NCBI RefSeq assembly: GCF_014490485.1
Contig: NZ_JACTVA010000017.1
Location: 1 to 64,000 of the forward strand
Reading direction: 5' to 3'
Source of the DNA: Teichococcus aerophilus
Lineage (GTDB): Bacteria > Pseudomonadota > Alphaproteobacteria > Acetobacterales > Acetobacteraceae
Length of the DNA: 64,000 nucleotides
Shown here: positions 51,811-61,205 of the stretch, in pieces
Numbering within the stretch: position 1 is the stretch's first letter
Layout of the letters: each line of letters opens with the position of its first letter
Program-made: the position numbers and the translations under genes
The notes under the pieces: model-generated
The model's input: the letters and a program-made list of their open reading frames with translations, nothing else
What the model was told of the DNA's origin: nothing
Database searches by the model: none

Positions 51811-51863
51811 AGCTCATTATTGGATCACTTTGAAGCCAAATTGGTATAGTTGGAGAGACAGAG

Positions 51864-52757
51864 ATGCGCTTGGCCATGATCCGGATCGATGGGGTGCCGC
51901 AGCCGGCACAGGTGGATGCCGAAGGCCGCCACTACTGGCCCCTGGCCGAGCTGGCGCCGGACCTGCCCGCCGACATGGCGGGGGTGATCGCGGCGCTGAC
52001 CGGCGGCGCGCGCATCCCGGAGCCGGGTAGCCCAGGCCGGCCGTTGGCCGACGATCTGCTGACGGCGCCGCTGCCCAATCCGCCGCGCAACATCTTCTGT
52101 GTCGGCAAGAACTACCATGCGCATGCGCGGGAGTTTGCCCGCAGCGGCTATGACTCCTCCTCGACCAGCGCGGCGGACGCCATCCCCAAGGCGCCGATCA
52201 TCTTCAGCAAGCCCTTCACCGCGATCTCCGGCCCTTGGGACAACATCCCGCTCTGGCCGGGTTTGGACCAGGGCGTGGATTACGAGGCGGAGCTGGCGGT
52301 GGTTATCGGCCGCGGCGGCCGCAACATTGCGCGCGACCAGGCGCTGCAGCATGTCTTCGGCTATACCGTGGTGAATGATGTGACGGCCCGCGACCTGCAG
52401 GGCACGCACAAGCAGTGGCTGCTGGGCAAGGGCATCGACGGCTTCTGCCCCATGGGGCCCTGGATCGTCACCGCCGATGAGATCGGCGACCGCCCGCTGC
52501 GCATCACCTGCACGGTCAATGACGAGGCGCGGCAGGATGCCTCCACCGCCGATCTGATTTTCGACGTGCCGGAGCTGATCCAGACCATTTCCCGAAGCAT
52601 GGCGCTGCTACCGGGCGACGTCATCGCAACCGGCACGCCGGAAGGCGTCGGCATTGGCTTCAAACCGCCGCGCTTCCTGCGCGATGGCGATGTGGTGGAC
52701 TGTGCGATCGAGGGCATCGGCCGCATCCGTAACCGGCTGTGCCGCATGCCGGGCTGA
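51864..52757 (+). CDS. Fumarylacetoacetate-hydrolase-family enzyme
   Basis: This 297-aa metal-dependent hydrolase or hydratase acts on beta-diketo or oxo-enoic acids from aromatic or sugar-acid breakdown. It shows FCVGKNYHAHAREF, the metal site DYEAELAVVIGRG, VVNDVTARDLQ, KGIDGFCPMGPW and TGTPEGVGIGF. GGAGAG precedes the ATG. A Bug-type binding protein follows after 48 bp, so uptake of an acid and its cleavage are probably linked. The substrate cannot be read from the sequence. Confidence 0.88.
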   Translation: MRLAMIRIDGVPQPAQVDAEGRHYWPLAELAPDLPADMAGVIAALTGGARIPEPGSPGRPLADDLLTAPLPNPPRNIFCVGKNYHAHAREFARSGYDSSSTSAADAIPKAPIIFSKPFTAISGPWDNIPLWPGLDQGVDYEAELAVVIGRGGRNIARDQALQHVFGYTVVNDVTARDLQGTHKQWLLGKGIDGFCPMGPWIVTADEIGDRPLRITCTVNDEARQDASTADLIFDVPELIQTISRSMALLPGDVIATGTPEGVGIGFKPPRFLRDGDVVDCAIEGIGRIRNRLCRMPG

Positions 52758-52805
52758 ACCAACAAGTCCGGGCGGGCCAACCGCCCCGTTAGAGGGAAAA
52801 GGATC

Positions 52806-53786
52806 ATGCTGTCTCGTCGGAAGCTGCTTGCGGCCTCGGGGGCCTCGGGCCTTATGCCTTTCGCGGCGCGGGCGCAGGAGACCTGGCCTAGCCGCGTCAT
52901 CCAGATGGTGGTGGCCTTTCCGCCCGGCGGCCAAGCCGATGTCGCGGCCCGGCCCACCGCGGCCGCGCTGGAGCGGGTCTTCGGCCGCGCCGTGCCGGTG
53001 GTCAACCGCCCTGGCGCCGGCGGCATCCTCGGCAGCGCAAGCGTCGCCCGGGCGGCGCCGGATGGCTATACGGCGCTGATGGCACTCTCCTCCCTCAGCG
53101 TGCTGCCGGAAAGCGAGCGGCTGATGGGCCGCGTGCCGGCCTATGAGGTGGCGCAGCTGGCGCCGGTCGCGCGCATCACCGCCGATCCCACCGTGCTGCT
53201 CGTGTCGGCCGATGCGCCCTGGAAGACGCTGGAGGAGTTCGTCAGCGCCGCCCGCGCGCAGCCTGGCAGAATCACCTATGGCTCGGCCGGCAACTATTCC
53301 ACGCTGCATGTGGCCATGGCCATGCTGACCGGCGCGGCGGCGATCGACCTGCTGCATGTGCCTTTTCAGGGCGGCGGGCCAGCGCTGACGGCACTGCTCT
53401 CGGATACCATCCAGGCGCTGGCTTCCGGTCCCGGCCCAGCCTTGCCGCATGTTCGGGAAGGGCGGCTGCGCGCCCTGGCCTGCTGGGGCCGTCAGCGTAT
53501 CCCCGGCTTCGAGGCGGTGCCGACCTTCATCGAGCTGGGCTACAGGGAGGTCGAATTCTATATCTGGTCCGGGGTCTTCCTACCCGCCGCTACTCCGGCC
53601 CCGGTCCAGGAGCAATGGCGTCAGGCCCTGCGCTTGGTCTGCGCCGAGGATGCAGCCCTGCAGCGCGCCCTGCAGGCTGCTGGCAGCCCGCTGGCCTATC
53701 AGGATGGCGAGGCCTTCCGGCAGTTCATGACCGAGGATACCGCGCGGCTGACCCGGGCGGTGCAGCGCATCGGGCGACTGGACTGA
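52806..53786 (+). CDS. Bug/TctC-family solute-binding protein
   Basis: This 326-aa periplasmic receptor of the tripartite tricarboxylate transporter family has a signal peptide (MLSRRKLLAASGASGLMPFAARAQ). The usual motifs follow: VIQMVVAFPPGGQADVAARP, VVNRPGAGGILGSASVARAAPDGYT and VPFQGGGPALTALLS. It follows the FAH-family gene on the same strand and is likely in one operon under the divergent GntR. TctA and TctB partners are not in the window. Confidence 0.86.
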   Translation: MLSRRKLLAASGASGLMPFAARAQETWPSRVIQMVVAFPPGGQADVAARPTAAALERVFGRAVPVVNRPGAGGILGSASVARAAPDGYTALMALSSLSVLPESERLMGRVPAYEVAQLAPVARITADPTVLLVSADAPWKTLEEFVSAARAQPGRITYGSAGNYSTLHVAMAMLTGAAAIDLLHVPFQGGGPALTALLSDTIQALASGPGPALPHVREGRLRALACWGRQRIPGFEAVPTFIELGYREVEFYIWSGVFLPAATPAPVQEQWRQALRLVCAEDAALQRALQAAGSPLAYQDGEAFRQFMTEDTARLTRAVQRIGRLD

Positions 53787-54037
53787 CGGCTGGACTTCGG
53801 GCTCCGCGGTGCCAGCATACATGACCTGACTCGTCGTGATCCATGCGGCGACTATCAGAATCGTCTTCACCTGCCTGAACAATCCATGCGGCCGCATGCT
53901 CTGTGACGTGAGCGGACATGGAGTCTTCGGTCGGCAGCGTGGCGACTTCTACGACACCGCGACGGCGCCGTGCTGGGATCAGGCCGCGCAAGACGGCATG
54001 GTCCTCGACATCCCATCTTGGCGGCACGGCGATACAC

Positions 54038-54445
54038 CTATGAAGCGTATGCGAGGTCTTCGTAGTAGCCGAGGTGGCGTTGCTTCCTGTCCGCCATGAT
54101 GAGTGCCTGGTGGCAGCCGGTCTTGCGGCAGGAGCCGACACCACGCACACCCGTCTTGTTGTCATGACGAAGACGGCGGTTGCGGCTATTCTCGGCCGGG
54201 CTCGCGGCGCGCAGATTGGCGCATCGGTTGTTCCGCTTGTCGCAGTCGTCGTGATCGATGAACTCGGCGGGCCACTCGCCTGTCATATACAGATATACGG
54301 GGTGGTGAGCCGCGTGACTCACGCCGTGCAGGCAGATGTAGAGATAGCGGTTGCTGAGATGGCCGGGTGTTTCGCCCGTCGTCCGGTGCGTGAATACCCC
54401 ATCGGGATTGTAGTGCAGGATCGACCGGCGTTAAGCGCGTCTGTT
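54038..54445 (-). pseudogene. HNH endonuclease, 5' end lost
   Basis: The frame reads LHYNPDGVFTHRTTGETPGHLSNRYLYICLHG, then HHPVYLYMTGEWPAEFIDHDDCDKRNNRCANLRAASPAENSRNR and HDNKTGVRGV. This is the pattern of small HNH nucleases, including the DH and N-N pair and an AP2-like tail (RKQRHLGYYED). The frame opens after a TAA at about 54446 with no start codon before a GTG at 54322, inside the conserved region. The N-terminal sequence seems to continue in another frame, so it is probably broken. Confidence 0.7.
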
Positions 54446-54514
54446 TTGCGCTAAGAAATGCGAGGTACGGTGTGATGCTCGGATGGCCCTCGGCAGGGGA
54501 CAGGTGAGCATCTC

Positions 54515-54638
54515 GACACCGGCGAGCGGTTCATTAGCGAACTCGAACGCGGCAAGCCGACCTGTCCAATTCAGCAAAGCCCTGGCAGTGGCCGCTTGGC
54601 TCGAAATCTGCTTCGAAGCGGCTAAGGACGGTCTGTGA
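54515..54638 (+). pseudogene. hipB-like antitoxin remnant
   Basis: A short piece reads TGERFISELERGKPT and, one frame over, FSKALAVAAWLEICFEAAKDGL and then TGA. Together these are the C-terminal part of a HipB-type helix-turn-helix antitoxin. The N-terminal half is missing and a frameshift lies near 54576. Its TGA overlaps the GTG of a hipA fragment, the normal hipBA arrangement. Confidence 0.65.
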
Positions 54639-54735
54639 CAGAACTCGCCGTCTACTACGAGGGCAAGCTGGTCGGCGTCGCCACAAACGGTGGTACAGGC
54701 CCTAGTTTTGCCTACAGCGCTGTCTGGCTGGCCTC
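54635..54735 (+). pseudogene. hipA toxin remnant, N-terminal 30 codons
   Basis: The frame begins at GTG 54635 overlapping the hipB stop and reads TELAVYYEGKLVGVATNG and then SFAYSAVWLAS. This matches the N-terminal subdomain of HipA serine/threonine kinases. Homology stops near 54735, where the 3' end of a HAD phosphatase gene on the other strand begins. The kinase domain is gone, so the toxin is inactive. Confidence 0.65.
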
Positions 54736-54743
54736 CGAGACGG

Positions 54744-55391
54744 TCAGCCAAGCATCCGGCGAACTTCATGGAGGTCGGCCACAACGAGATGGCAGAGAAG
54801 CCGGATTTCATCGGTGGCTGGGAGCATGTCAGGAACCATGACGGTACGCATGCCCGCGGCGGCGGCCGAGCGTACGCCATGATGGGAGTCCTCGAGCGCC
54901 AGGCACTCTTCCGGGGCGACGCCGAGCAGCTCCGCCGCTCGTAGGAACGGGTCTGGCGCTGGCTTGCCCCGTGCATAATCACCGGCTGCGATCACAACAT
55001 GGAAGCGATGGACCAAGCCGTGCAGCGCCAAGTTATGCTCCACCTCCTCCCGGCTTGAGGAGGTGCAGATCGCGCGTGGCACGTTGAGTGCATCGAGCCG
55101 GTCCAGAAGTTCCACCACTCCGGTCTTGAGGGCCAGGAAGTGCCTCATGCCCTGGTAGTGGCGGGTCCATGCCGTCCTGAACGCCTCGACGTCCCCATCC
55201 GGGCCGATATGCTCCTGGAGCGCGGCGCGGTTTATCGGCCATGGGCGGCCAACCAGCTTGAGGAAGTCTTCAGTCGTAAAGCTGTGCCCGAGCTCCTTGG
55301 CCGCAGCCATGATGGCGTTGTGGTAGAGCAGCTCGCTGTCAAACAGCAGCCCATCCATGTCGAAGATAACGGCGGCGGGATGTGCTGACAT
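54744..55391 (-). CDS. HAD-superfamily phosphatase (beta-phosphoglucomutase-like)
   Basis: This 215-aa cytoplasmic phosphatase or phosphomutase has motif I FDMDGLLFDSE with Asp11 and Asp13, motif II CTSSS, motif III GKPAPDPFLRAA and motif IV ALEDSHHGV. A helical cap lies between residues 20 and 85. The substrate is probably a sugar phosphate or a related small phosphate ester. It is isolated from transport genes and ends next to the hipA remnant. Confidence 0.88.
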   Translation of the reverse strand: MSAHPAAVIFDMDGLLFDSELLYHNAIMAAAKELGHSFTTEDFLKLVGRPWPINRAALQEHIGPDGDVEAFRTAWTRHYQGMRHFLALKTGVVELLDRLDALNVPRAICTSSSREEVEHNLALHGLVHRFHVVIAAGDYARGKPAPDPFLRAAELLGVAPEECLALEDSHHGVRSAAAAGMRTVMVPDMLPATDEIRLLCHLVVADLHEVRRMLG

Positions 55392-55580
55392 GGCGGCCTT
55401 CAGAGTGTGGACGCCGATCTATGAAGTCTGGCCTGGCATCCAGCAAATGACGTTGCGGTTTCAACGCAAAGCTGTCTGTCACCGGGTTGGCCCAGGTGGT
55501 TGCCGCACCCGCCTGCTGTCGTGACCATTCGCGGCGCGGCCATACCCGCGCCCGGCCTTGCCGATCAGCGCCTGATACAC

Positions 55581-56297
55581 CTATCGACCCGTGGCGCGGC
55601 CCAGTGTCGTGGGGCTGGCAGGGGCCCAGGAGGGATCGTGCGAACGCTGCCAGATATCGGCCAGCCGCCGCCCCGCCCGCAACACATGCTCCCGCATCAA
55701 CGCCTCTGCCCTGGCGCCCTGGCGGCTCAACACGCAGTGCAGGATCTCCTCATGCTCGTCCTGCCCCCGCCGGGCCAGCGCCGCGTCATGCCAGCGGAAC
55801 CGCATGGGCACGGGCAGCAGCAGAGTACGGGCGCGCTCCATCGCCATCACCAGATGCGGGTTGGCGCAGGCGGCGAACAGCGCCCGGTGGAAGGCCTCGT
55901 TCACCCCGGCCCATTCCGCCGGCATGGCGGCCTCTGGAATTCGCCGGCCAAACAGCGCCACACCCTCCGCCACGGCTGCCTGCAGGGGCGTGGCCTGCGC
56001 GTCGGAAAGTCCGGCCTCCGCCACCAGGCGCGTGCACAGCCCCTCCAGCGAGGCCCTCACTTCGTAGATATCGAGGAAATCCTGCGCCACGAAGGGGCGG
56101 ACGACATAGCCGCTATTGGGCCGGTAGCTGAGCAACCCCTCGGCCGCCAGGATGCCCAGCGCCGCCCGCACCGGAGTGCGGGAAACGCCGAAGCCATTGG
56201 CCAACTCCACCTCGTGCAACCGGGCGCCGGGCTCGTAAGTGCCGGACACCACAGCCTCCCGCAGGCGGCTGACGATGTCCTGCGCTCGGGTCACCAT
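55581..56297 (-). CDS. GntR-family regulator of the amidase/transport locus
   Basis: This 238-aa protein has a winged helix (VTRAQDIVSRLREAVVSGTYEPGARLHEVELANGFGVSRTPVRAALGIL) and an FCD domain with FHRALFAACANPHLV and HEEILHCVLSR. ATG at 56297 has GGGGGAG about 9 bases before it; an ATG 6 bp earlier is also possible. It lies at the 3' end of the transporter and isochorismatase operon, separated by a strong hairpin, so it may have its own promoter. Its operator may be the palindrome at 62965-62981. Confidence 0.85.
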   Translation of the reverse strand: MVTRAQDIVSRLREAVVSGTYEPGARLHEVELANGFGVSRTPVRAALGILAAEGLLSYRPNSGYVVRPFVAQDFLDIYEVRASLEGLCTRLVAEAGLSDAQATPLQAAVAEGVALFGRRIPEAAMPAEWAGVNEAFHRALFAACANPHLVMAMERARTLLLPVPMRFRWHDAALARRGQDEHEEILHCVLSRQGARAEALMREHVLRAGRRLADIWQRSHDPSWAPASPTTLGRATGR

Positions 56298-56434
56298 GTG
56301 CATTCTCCCCCGGGGACCTCTGCGGGGCCGCCCACAGCAGGGGAGGTAGAGGATCAGGGAGCTCAAGCCAACGGCGCGCGTGGCAGGTTGGGGTCAGCGC
56401 CGTGAGAGGAGCGCCGCCCTTTCGGACTCTCCCG

Positions 56435-56456
56435 CCAAAGCCCCCGGGGCCTTTGG
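56435..56456. terminator. Hairpin after the isochorismatase gene
   Basis: CCAAAGCCCCC and GGGGCCTTTGG form an almost perfect 11-bp stem with one mismatch, between the isochorismatase stop and the gntR start. The near-symmetric stem could stop transcription on either strand. No long T-run follows. Confidence 0.5.
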
Positions 56457-56529
56457 AAGCCCATTCAGCGCAGGCAGGCCGCATCGTGCGGGGGAACCCG
56501 AAGCGGCAGCGCTTCCCGGGCCCGGACCG

Positions 56530-57231
56530 TCAAGCCGCCCCTTGCCGTGCACCCGCCAACAACCCGGCCTCGACCTCGTCGGTGCTCAGCACGTCGCCGA
56601 AGAACGAATAGAAGCTGATCAGCGAGGCGTTATGCTCCGCATCCGTCAGCGCGGCATTGGCATCACTGACCATGACGGTGTGGAAGTTCAGCATCATCGC
56701 GTCCCGCGCTGAGGATTCGCAGCACACATTGGTCAGGGTGCCGGCGATCAGCACGGTGTCGTAACCCCGCTGTCGCAGGATGGCTTCCAGATCGGAAGCC
56801 CCACGGATAAACGCACTGTAGCGGTACTTGGGAACGATGCTGTCCTCGGCACGGATATCGAGGTCCGGCCAGAACTCATGCCCCACCGCGCCCGGGGAGA
56901 CGGAGCGGATGCGCGCCGCCCGCCGCGCCGGGCTCGCCTGCGCTTCCAGCACCGACCATTCCTGCCGCGAGCGTTCATCGGACGCATTCTGCACCCAGAA
57001 CACCCCGCCACCCGCCTGGCGCACATGGGCGGCCAGCCGGTTGATGGTCGGCACGATCTCCACGGCCATCGGCACGCAGGCATGGCCGACATCGGCGCGC
57101 ATATAGCCATTCTGCATGTCGATGACGACCAGCGCGGTACGCCGGGGCTCCAGCACGGCATAAGGGTGCGGCGTGCCGCAGCGGGCGATGACGCGCTGCA
57201 CGACATGGTCGGGGATATCGATCCTGTGCAT
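56530..57231 (-). CDS. Isochorismatase-like cysteine hydrolase
   Basis: This 233-aa hydrolase has the triad Asp38 (VVIDMQNGY), Lys135 (VPKYRYS) and Cys170 (GTLTNVCCES). Relatives cleave amides, ureas and carbamoyl groups (for example biuret, N-carbamoylsarcosine and ureidoacrylate) as well as isochorismate. The ATG shares one base with the stop of the upstream ATPase gene (TGATG), so it is the last gene of the transporter operon. With the amidase encoded divergently, amide or ureide breakdown is the likely role, not isochorismate hydrolysis. Confidence 0.85.
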   Translation of the reverse strand: MHRIDIPDHVVQRVIARCGTPHPYAVLEPRRTALVVIDMQNGYMRADVGHACVPMAVEIVPTINRLAAHVRQAGGGVFWVQNASDERSRQEWSVLEAQASPARRAARIRSVSPGAVGHEFWPDLDIRAEDSIVPKYRYSAFIRGASDLEAILRQRGYDTVLIAGTLTNVCCESSARDAMMLNFHTVMVSDANAALTDAEHNASLISFYSFFGDVLSTDEVEAGLLAGARQGAA

Positions 57232-58244
57232 CAGGCGAACTCCATCAAGGGTTGCGCCCCCGCCACCCGCAGGCAGCGGGCGACGCGGCCGGGGGAAGGG
57301 CTGACCGGCGGCGGTACCGCCAACTGGCAATCCCCCGCCGCTTGCGGGCAGCGCGGCGCGAAGCTGCAGCCGGGCGGCAGGTTGCGCATGTCGGGCGGCG
57401 CGCCGGGAATGGTCTCCAACTCCCGATCCCGCGGCTGGTCATGCACGGTGGAGGCCAACAGCCCGCTGGTATAGGGGTGCAGCGGCGCCTTCAGCACATC
57501 CCGCACCGAACCCGTCTCGACCACCCGCCCCGCATACATGATGGCGACGCGGTCGGCGATCTCCGCCGCCACGCCCAGGTCATGCGTGACGAAGATCACC
57601 GACATGCCCAGCTCCTGCTGCAGCTTCCGCAACAGGATCAGGACCTGGATCTGCACCGTGGCATCCAGCGCCGTCGTCGGCTCATCCGCCAGCAACAGCT
57701 TCGGCTCGCAGGACAGCGCCAGGGCGATCATCGCCCGTTGCCGCAGGCCGCCGGACAGCTCGTGCGGATAGGCATCCAGCCGCCGCTCGGGGGAGGGGAT
57801 GCGCACCAGCTCGAACAGATCCAGCGCCCGCCTGCGCCCTTCGCGCCGGCTGACGCCCCGGTGTTGCGCCACCACCTCGGCAATCTGGTCGCCCACGCGC
57901 ACCACCGGGTCGAACGCCGTCATCGGCTCCTGGAAGATCATGGAGACGGTGCCGCCGCGCATCCGCCGCAGCGCCGCGTCGCCCATTGCCTGCACATCCT
58001 GCCCGGCGATGCGGATGCGGCCGCGAATGACGCTGCGCTTCGGCGGCAACAGCCGCATCAGTGCCCGCATGGTCACGCTCTTGCCGGAGCCGCTTTCCCC
58101 CAGCATGCACATCACTTCGCCCGGCATCATGGTGAAGTTGACGCCGTTGACGGCGCGGACATCGCTCTCGCGTGTGACGAAATTGACAGAGAGGTCCTCG
58201 ACCTCGACCAGCGGTACGGACATGGTCATCGGCGTCTCCCTCAA
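57231..58244 (-). CDS. ABC ATPase, DppD-like
   Basis: This 337-aa subunit couples ATP hydrolysis to peptide-type import. It has Walker A GESGSGKS near 50, Q-loop MIFQEPMTAFDP, signature ELSGGLRQRAMIALALS, Walker B LLLADEPTTALD and the C-terminal oligopeptide motif PPGCSFAPRCPQA with its cysteines. Its start overlaps the stop of the DppF-like gene by 4 bp. Starts at the sixth or eighth residue (both Met) are possible. Confidence 0.9.
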   Translation of the reverse strand: MRETPMTMSVPLVEVEDLSVNFVTRESDVRAVNGVNFTMMPGEVMCMLGESGSGKSVTMRALMRLLPPKRSVIRGRIRIAGQDVQAMGDAALRRMRGGTVSMIFQEPMTAFDPVVRVGDQIAEVVAQHRGVSRREGRRRALDLFELVRIPSPERRLDAYPHELSGGLRQRAMIALALSCEPKLLLADEPTTALDATVQIQVLILLRKLQQELGMSVIFVTHDLGVAAEIADRVAIMYAGRVVETGSVRDVLKAPLHPYTSGLLASTVHDQPRDRELETIPGAPPDMRNLPPGCSFAPRCPQAAGDCQLAVPPPVSPSPGRVARCLRVAGAQPLMEFA

Positions 58245-59320
58245 TGCAGCGCCGGCAGCACGGGCCGACCGGCCAGGCTATGGCCGGACGCCGGGTTCTG
58301 AATATGGCAGGCCGCCAGGTGCGCGCCTGCCGCCGCATCCCCCAGCACCGGCGCGCGGGCCGAGCAAACCCGCTCGGCATGAGGGCACCGTGTATGGAAG
58401 CGGCAGCCGGGGGGCGGATTGACCGGGTTGGGTGGGTCGCCGCTCACCGGCGCCTCCTCCCGCCGCCGGTCCGGGTCCATCGAGGGGCGGGAGGCCAACA
58501 GGGCTTGGGTGTAGGGATGCTTCGGCGCGGCATACAACGCATCAGCGGGGCCGATCTCCACCACCTCGCCCAGATACATCACCATCACCCGGTCGCTGAT
58601 CCAGCGCACCACGCCGAGATCGTGGCTGATGAACACATAGGTCAGGCTGAGTTCGCGCTTCAGCACCTGCAACAGATTCAACACCTGCGCCTCGACGCTC
58701 TTGTCCAGCGCCGACACCGCCTCATCCAGAATCACCATGCGCGGCTTCAGCGCCAACGCCCGCGCGATGTTCACCCGCTGCTTCTGGCCGCCCGACAGTT
58801 CATGCGGATAGCGCCCGCCAAACAGTGCGGGGTTGAGCCCGACCTTCGTCAACAACTCCCGCGCCAGCGCCGTGGCATCGGCCTTCGGCATGCCGAATGC
58901 CATCGGCCCGAAAGCCACCGAACCCTGCACCGGCATGCGCGGATTGAGCGAGGAGGAGGAATCCTGGAACACCATCTGCGCCTGACGCCGCAGGTCCTTC
59001 ACGCTGATGCCGCCCTGCACGCCGACGGCATCGCCATCGAAGATCTGCTCGCCGGCATCCGGCACGATCAGGCGCATCAGCAGCCGCGCGAGGGTAGACT
59101 TGCCGCAGCCGGATTCACCGACGATGCCCAGCGTCTCGCCCTTGTGCACGGTGAAGGAGACACCGTCCACCGCGCGCACATGAGCTGCGACGCGCCCCAG
59201 CACGCCGTTGCGGATGGCGAAGTGCTTCTGCAGACCGCGCACCATCAGCAGAGGCTGCTGTGGCCCGCCACGATCGCGCGGATCGGCAGGCGGCCAGATC
59301 GGGGAGGTGGCGAAGGACAT
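58241..59320 (-). CDS. ABC ATPase, DppF-like
   Basis: This 359-aa ATPase partners the DppD-like protein. It has Walker [10 protein letters not shown] near 80, [14 protein letters not shown], signature [17 protein letters not shown] and Walker [13 protein letters not shown]. The C-terminal oligopeptide domain has [13 protein letters not shown]. The ATG at 59320 follows the permease stop by 5 bp. Confidence 0.9.
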   Translation of the reverse strand: MSFATSPIWPPADPRDRGGPQQPLLMVRGLQKHFAIRNGVLGRVAAHVRAVDGVSFTVHKGETLGIVGESGCGKSTLARLLMRLIVPDAGEQIFDGDAVGVQGGISVKDLRRQAQMVFQDSSSSLNPRMPVQGSVAFGPMAFGMPKADATALARELLTKVGLNPALFGGRYPHELSGGQKQRVNIARALALKPRMVILDEAVSALDKSVEAQVLNLLQVLKRELSLTYVFISHDLGVVRWISDRVMVMYLGEVVEIGPADALYAAPKHPYTQALLASRPSMDPDRRREEAPVSGDPPNPVNPPPGCRFHTRCPHAERVCSARAPVLGDAAAGAHLAACHIQNPASGHSLAGRPVLPALH

Positions 59321-59325
59321 GGCGT

Positions 59326-60225
59326 TCAGCTCCGCACATCCATGGCGGAGCGAAGACCATCGCTGACCATGTTCAGGCTGACAGATGTGATGAAGATGGC
59401 GATGCCAGGCAACGCGGCGATCAGCGGATTCACATAGATGGCCTGCCGCAGCGCATTGAGCATCAGGCCCCAGTCCGGCTCCGGCGGCTTCACCCCCAGC
59501 CCGAGGAAGGACAATCCCGAAGCCAGGATGATGCCGACGGAAATCAGGCTGGAGGCATAGATCAGCACCGGGCCCAGCACATTGCCCAGCACGTGGTGCC
59601 ACAGCACCAGCCGAAGCGGTGCACCAGTGGCGCGCGCGGCATCGACGAAGTCCAGGTTGCGCACCTGCGTCGTCGCCGTCTCCGCCACGCGGCAGAGTGG
59701 CGGGATGAACACCAGCGTCAGCGCGATCATGCCATTGGTCACGCCGCCGCCCATCGCGCCGGAGATGGCCACCGCCAGCAGCACGGATGGGAAGGCGTAG
59801 AACACATCCATGGTGCGCATGATCAGGGTGTTGACGATGCCGCCGGCGAAACCCGCCACCACGCCCAACCCGCCGCCGATCAGCGTGGCGATCACCACGG
59901 GCACCATGCCCATCAACAGCGTCAGCCGGCCGCCATAGAGCAAGCGGGAGAGCATGTCCCGCCCCAGCTCATCGGTGCCCAGGATATGCCCCATGTAGCC
60001 GGGACCCTTCAGGCGGCGGATGATGCTTTCCTGATACGGGTCCGCCGGCGCGATCCAGGACGCGAAGACCGCGGCGAGGATCACCGAGAGCAACACCGCC
60101 CCGAAGAACAGCGTCACCGGATCGTAGCGCAGCCGATACCCGACCGTGCCCCAATAGCCACGCTGCCGTGGCGCGGCCATGGCGGCGTTGCCGGTGGGTG
60201 GCGCATTGCTGACCGTGGTGGACAT
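59326..60225 (-). CDS. ABC permease, DppC-like
   Basis: This 299-aa membrane protein has an N-terminal cytoplasmic tail, about six transmembrane segments, HILGTDELGRDMLSRLLYGG near 80, an EAA loop (VDAARATGAPLRLVLWHHVLGN) and SGLSFLGLGVKPPEPDWGLML. The ATG at 60225 has GAGGAGG upstream, which supports this start over an earlier in-frame one. Confidence 0.9.
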   Translation of the reverse strand: MSTTVSNAPPTGNAAMAAPRQRGYWGTVGYRLRYDPVTLFFGAVLLSVILAAVFASWIAPADPYQESIIRRLKGPGYMGHILGTDELGRDMLSRLLYGGRLTLLMGMVPVVIATLIGGGLGVVAGFAGGIVNTLIMRTMDVFYAFPSVLLAVAISGAMGGGVTNGMIALTLVFIPPLCRVAETATTQVRNLDFVDAARATGAPLRLVLWHHVLGNVLGPVLIYASSLISVGIILASGLSFLGLGVKPPEPDWGLMLNALRQAIYVNPLIAALPGIAIFITSVSLNMVSDGLRSAMDVRS

Positions 60226-60238
60226 GCCGTGCCTCCTC

Positions 60239-61186
60239 TCAGGCGCGCCGGATGCGCGGATCAACCGAGGATTGGAACAGATCCACGGTCAGATTGGTGA
60301 AGACGAAGATCAGGGCCAGGACCAGGATGGTTCCCTGCAGCACCGGGATGTCGCGCGTCAGGATGGCCTTGCTCAGCAGGAAGCCGCTGCCGGGCCAGCT
60401 GAACACCGTCTCCACCAGGATGGAGCCACCCATCAGCGTGCCGAATTGCAGCCCCATCACCGCCAGCACCGGCGGCAGCGCGTTCTTTAACGCGTGCCGC
60501 AGAACCCGCCACTCCGGCAGCCCGTTGGCCCGTAGCGTGGTGACGAATTCCTGATTCATCACCTCCGACACCGCCGAGCGGGTGGTGCGCGCGATGATCC
60601 CGACCGGGATCATCGACAGCGTGATCACCGGCAGGATCAGGTATTGCACATGCTCCCAGCTGGTCGGATCGAAACGTCCATCGCCCATGCCGGATGCCGG
60701 CAGCGCCATCATCTCCACCGAGAAGATGATCACCAGCACGATGCCCAGCCAGTAATTCGGTACGGACACGCCGACCACGGCGACGCCCGTCACCACCCGG
60801 TCCAGCCACCCGCCGGCGTGGCGGCCGGCGATGGTGCCCAGCACGAAGGCGATGCTGAACGCCACCAGCACCGACAGCCCCGCCAGCAGAACGGTGTTGC
60901 CGAGGGAACGGAAGATCTCATCCGCGACCGGTCGGCCGGTCGCGATCGAGCGGCCGAAATCTCCCACCATCACCCGCCCCAGCCAGGTCAGGTACTGCAC
61001 CGGTAGCGGTTGATCGAGCCCGTACATGCGCTTGACCTGTGCTACCGTCTCGGCATCCGCGTCCGGCGGCAGCAGCGTCTGTACCGGGTCGCCCGGCGCC
61101 AGATACACCAGCAGGAAGCAGACGACCGAGACACCGAAGGCGATGGGGACGGCGGATAGCAGCCGCCGCAGGATATAGCCGAACAT
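60239..61186 (-). CDS. ABC permease, DppB-like
   Basis: This 315-aa permease starts MFGYILRRLLSAVPIAFGVSVVCFLLVYLAPGDPVQTLL, the standard DppB N-terminus. It also has GDFGRSIATGRPV near 95 and an EAA-type loop in VTTLRANGLPEWRVLRHALKNALP. It follows the binding-protein gene by 19 bp and forms the channel with the DppC-like protein. Confidence 0.9.
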   Translation of the reverse strand: MFGYILRRLLSAVPIAFGVSVVCFLLVYLAPGDPVQTLLPPDADAETVAQVKRMYGLDQPLPVQYLTWLGRVMVGDFGRSIATGRPVADEIFRSLGNTVLLAGLSVLVAFSIAFVLGTIAGRHAGGWLDRVVTGVAVVGVSVPNYWLGIVLVIIFSVEMMALPASGMGDGRFDPTSWEHVQYLILPVITLSMIPVGIIARTTRSAVSEVMNQEFVTTLRANGLPEWRVLRHALKNALPPVLAVMGLQFGTLMGGSILVETVFSWPGSGFLLSKAILTRDIPVLQGTILVLALIFVFTNLTVDLFQSSVDPRIRRA

Positions 61187-61205
61187 GCCGGGCCCTCCTC
61201 GAGGT

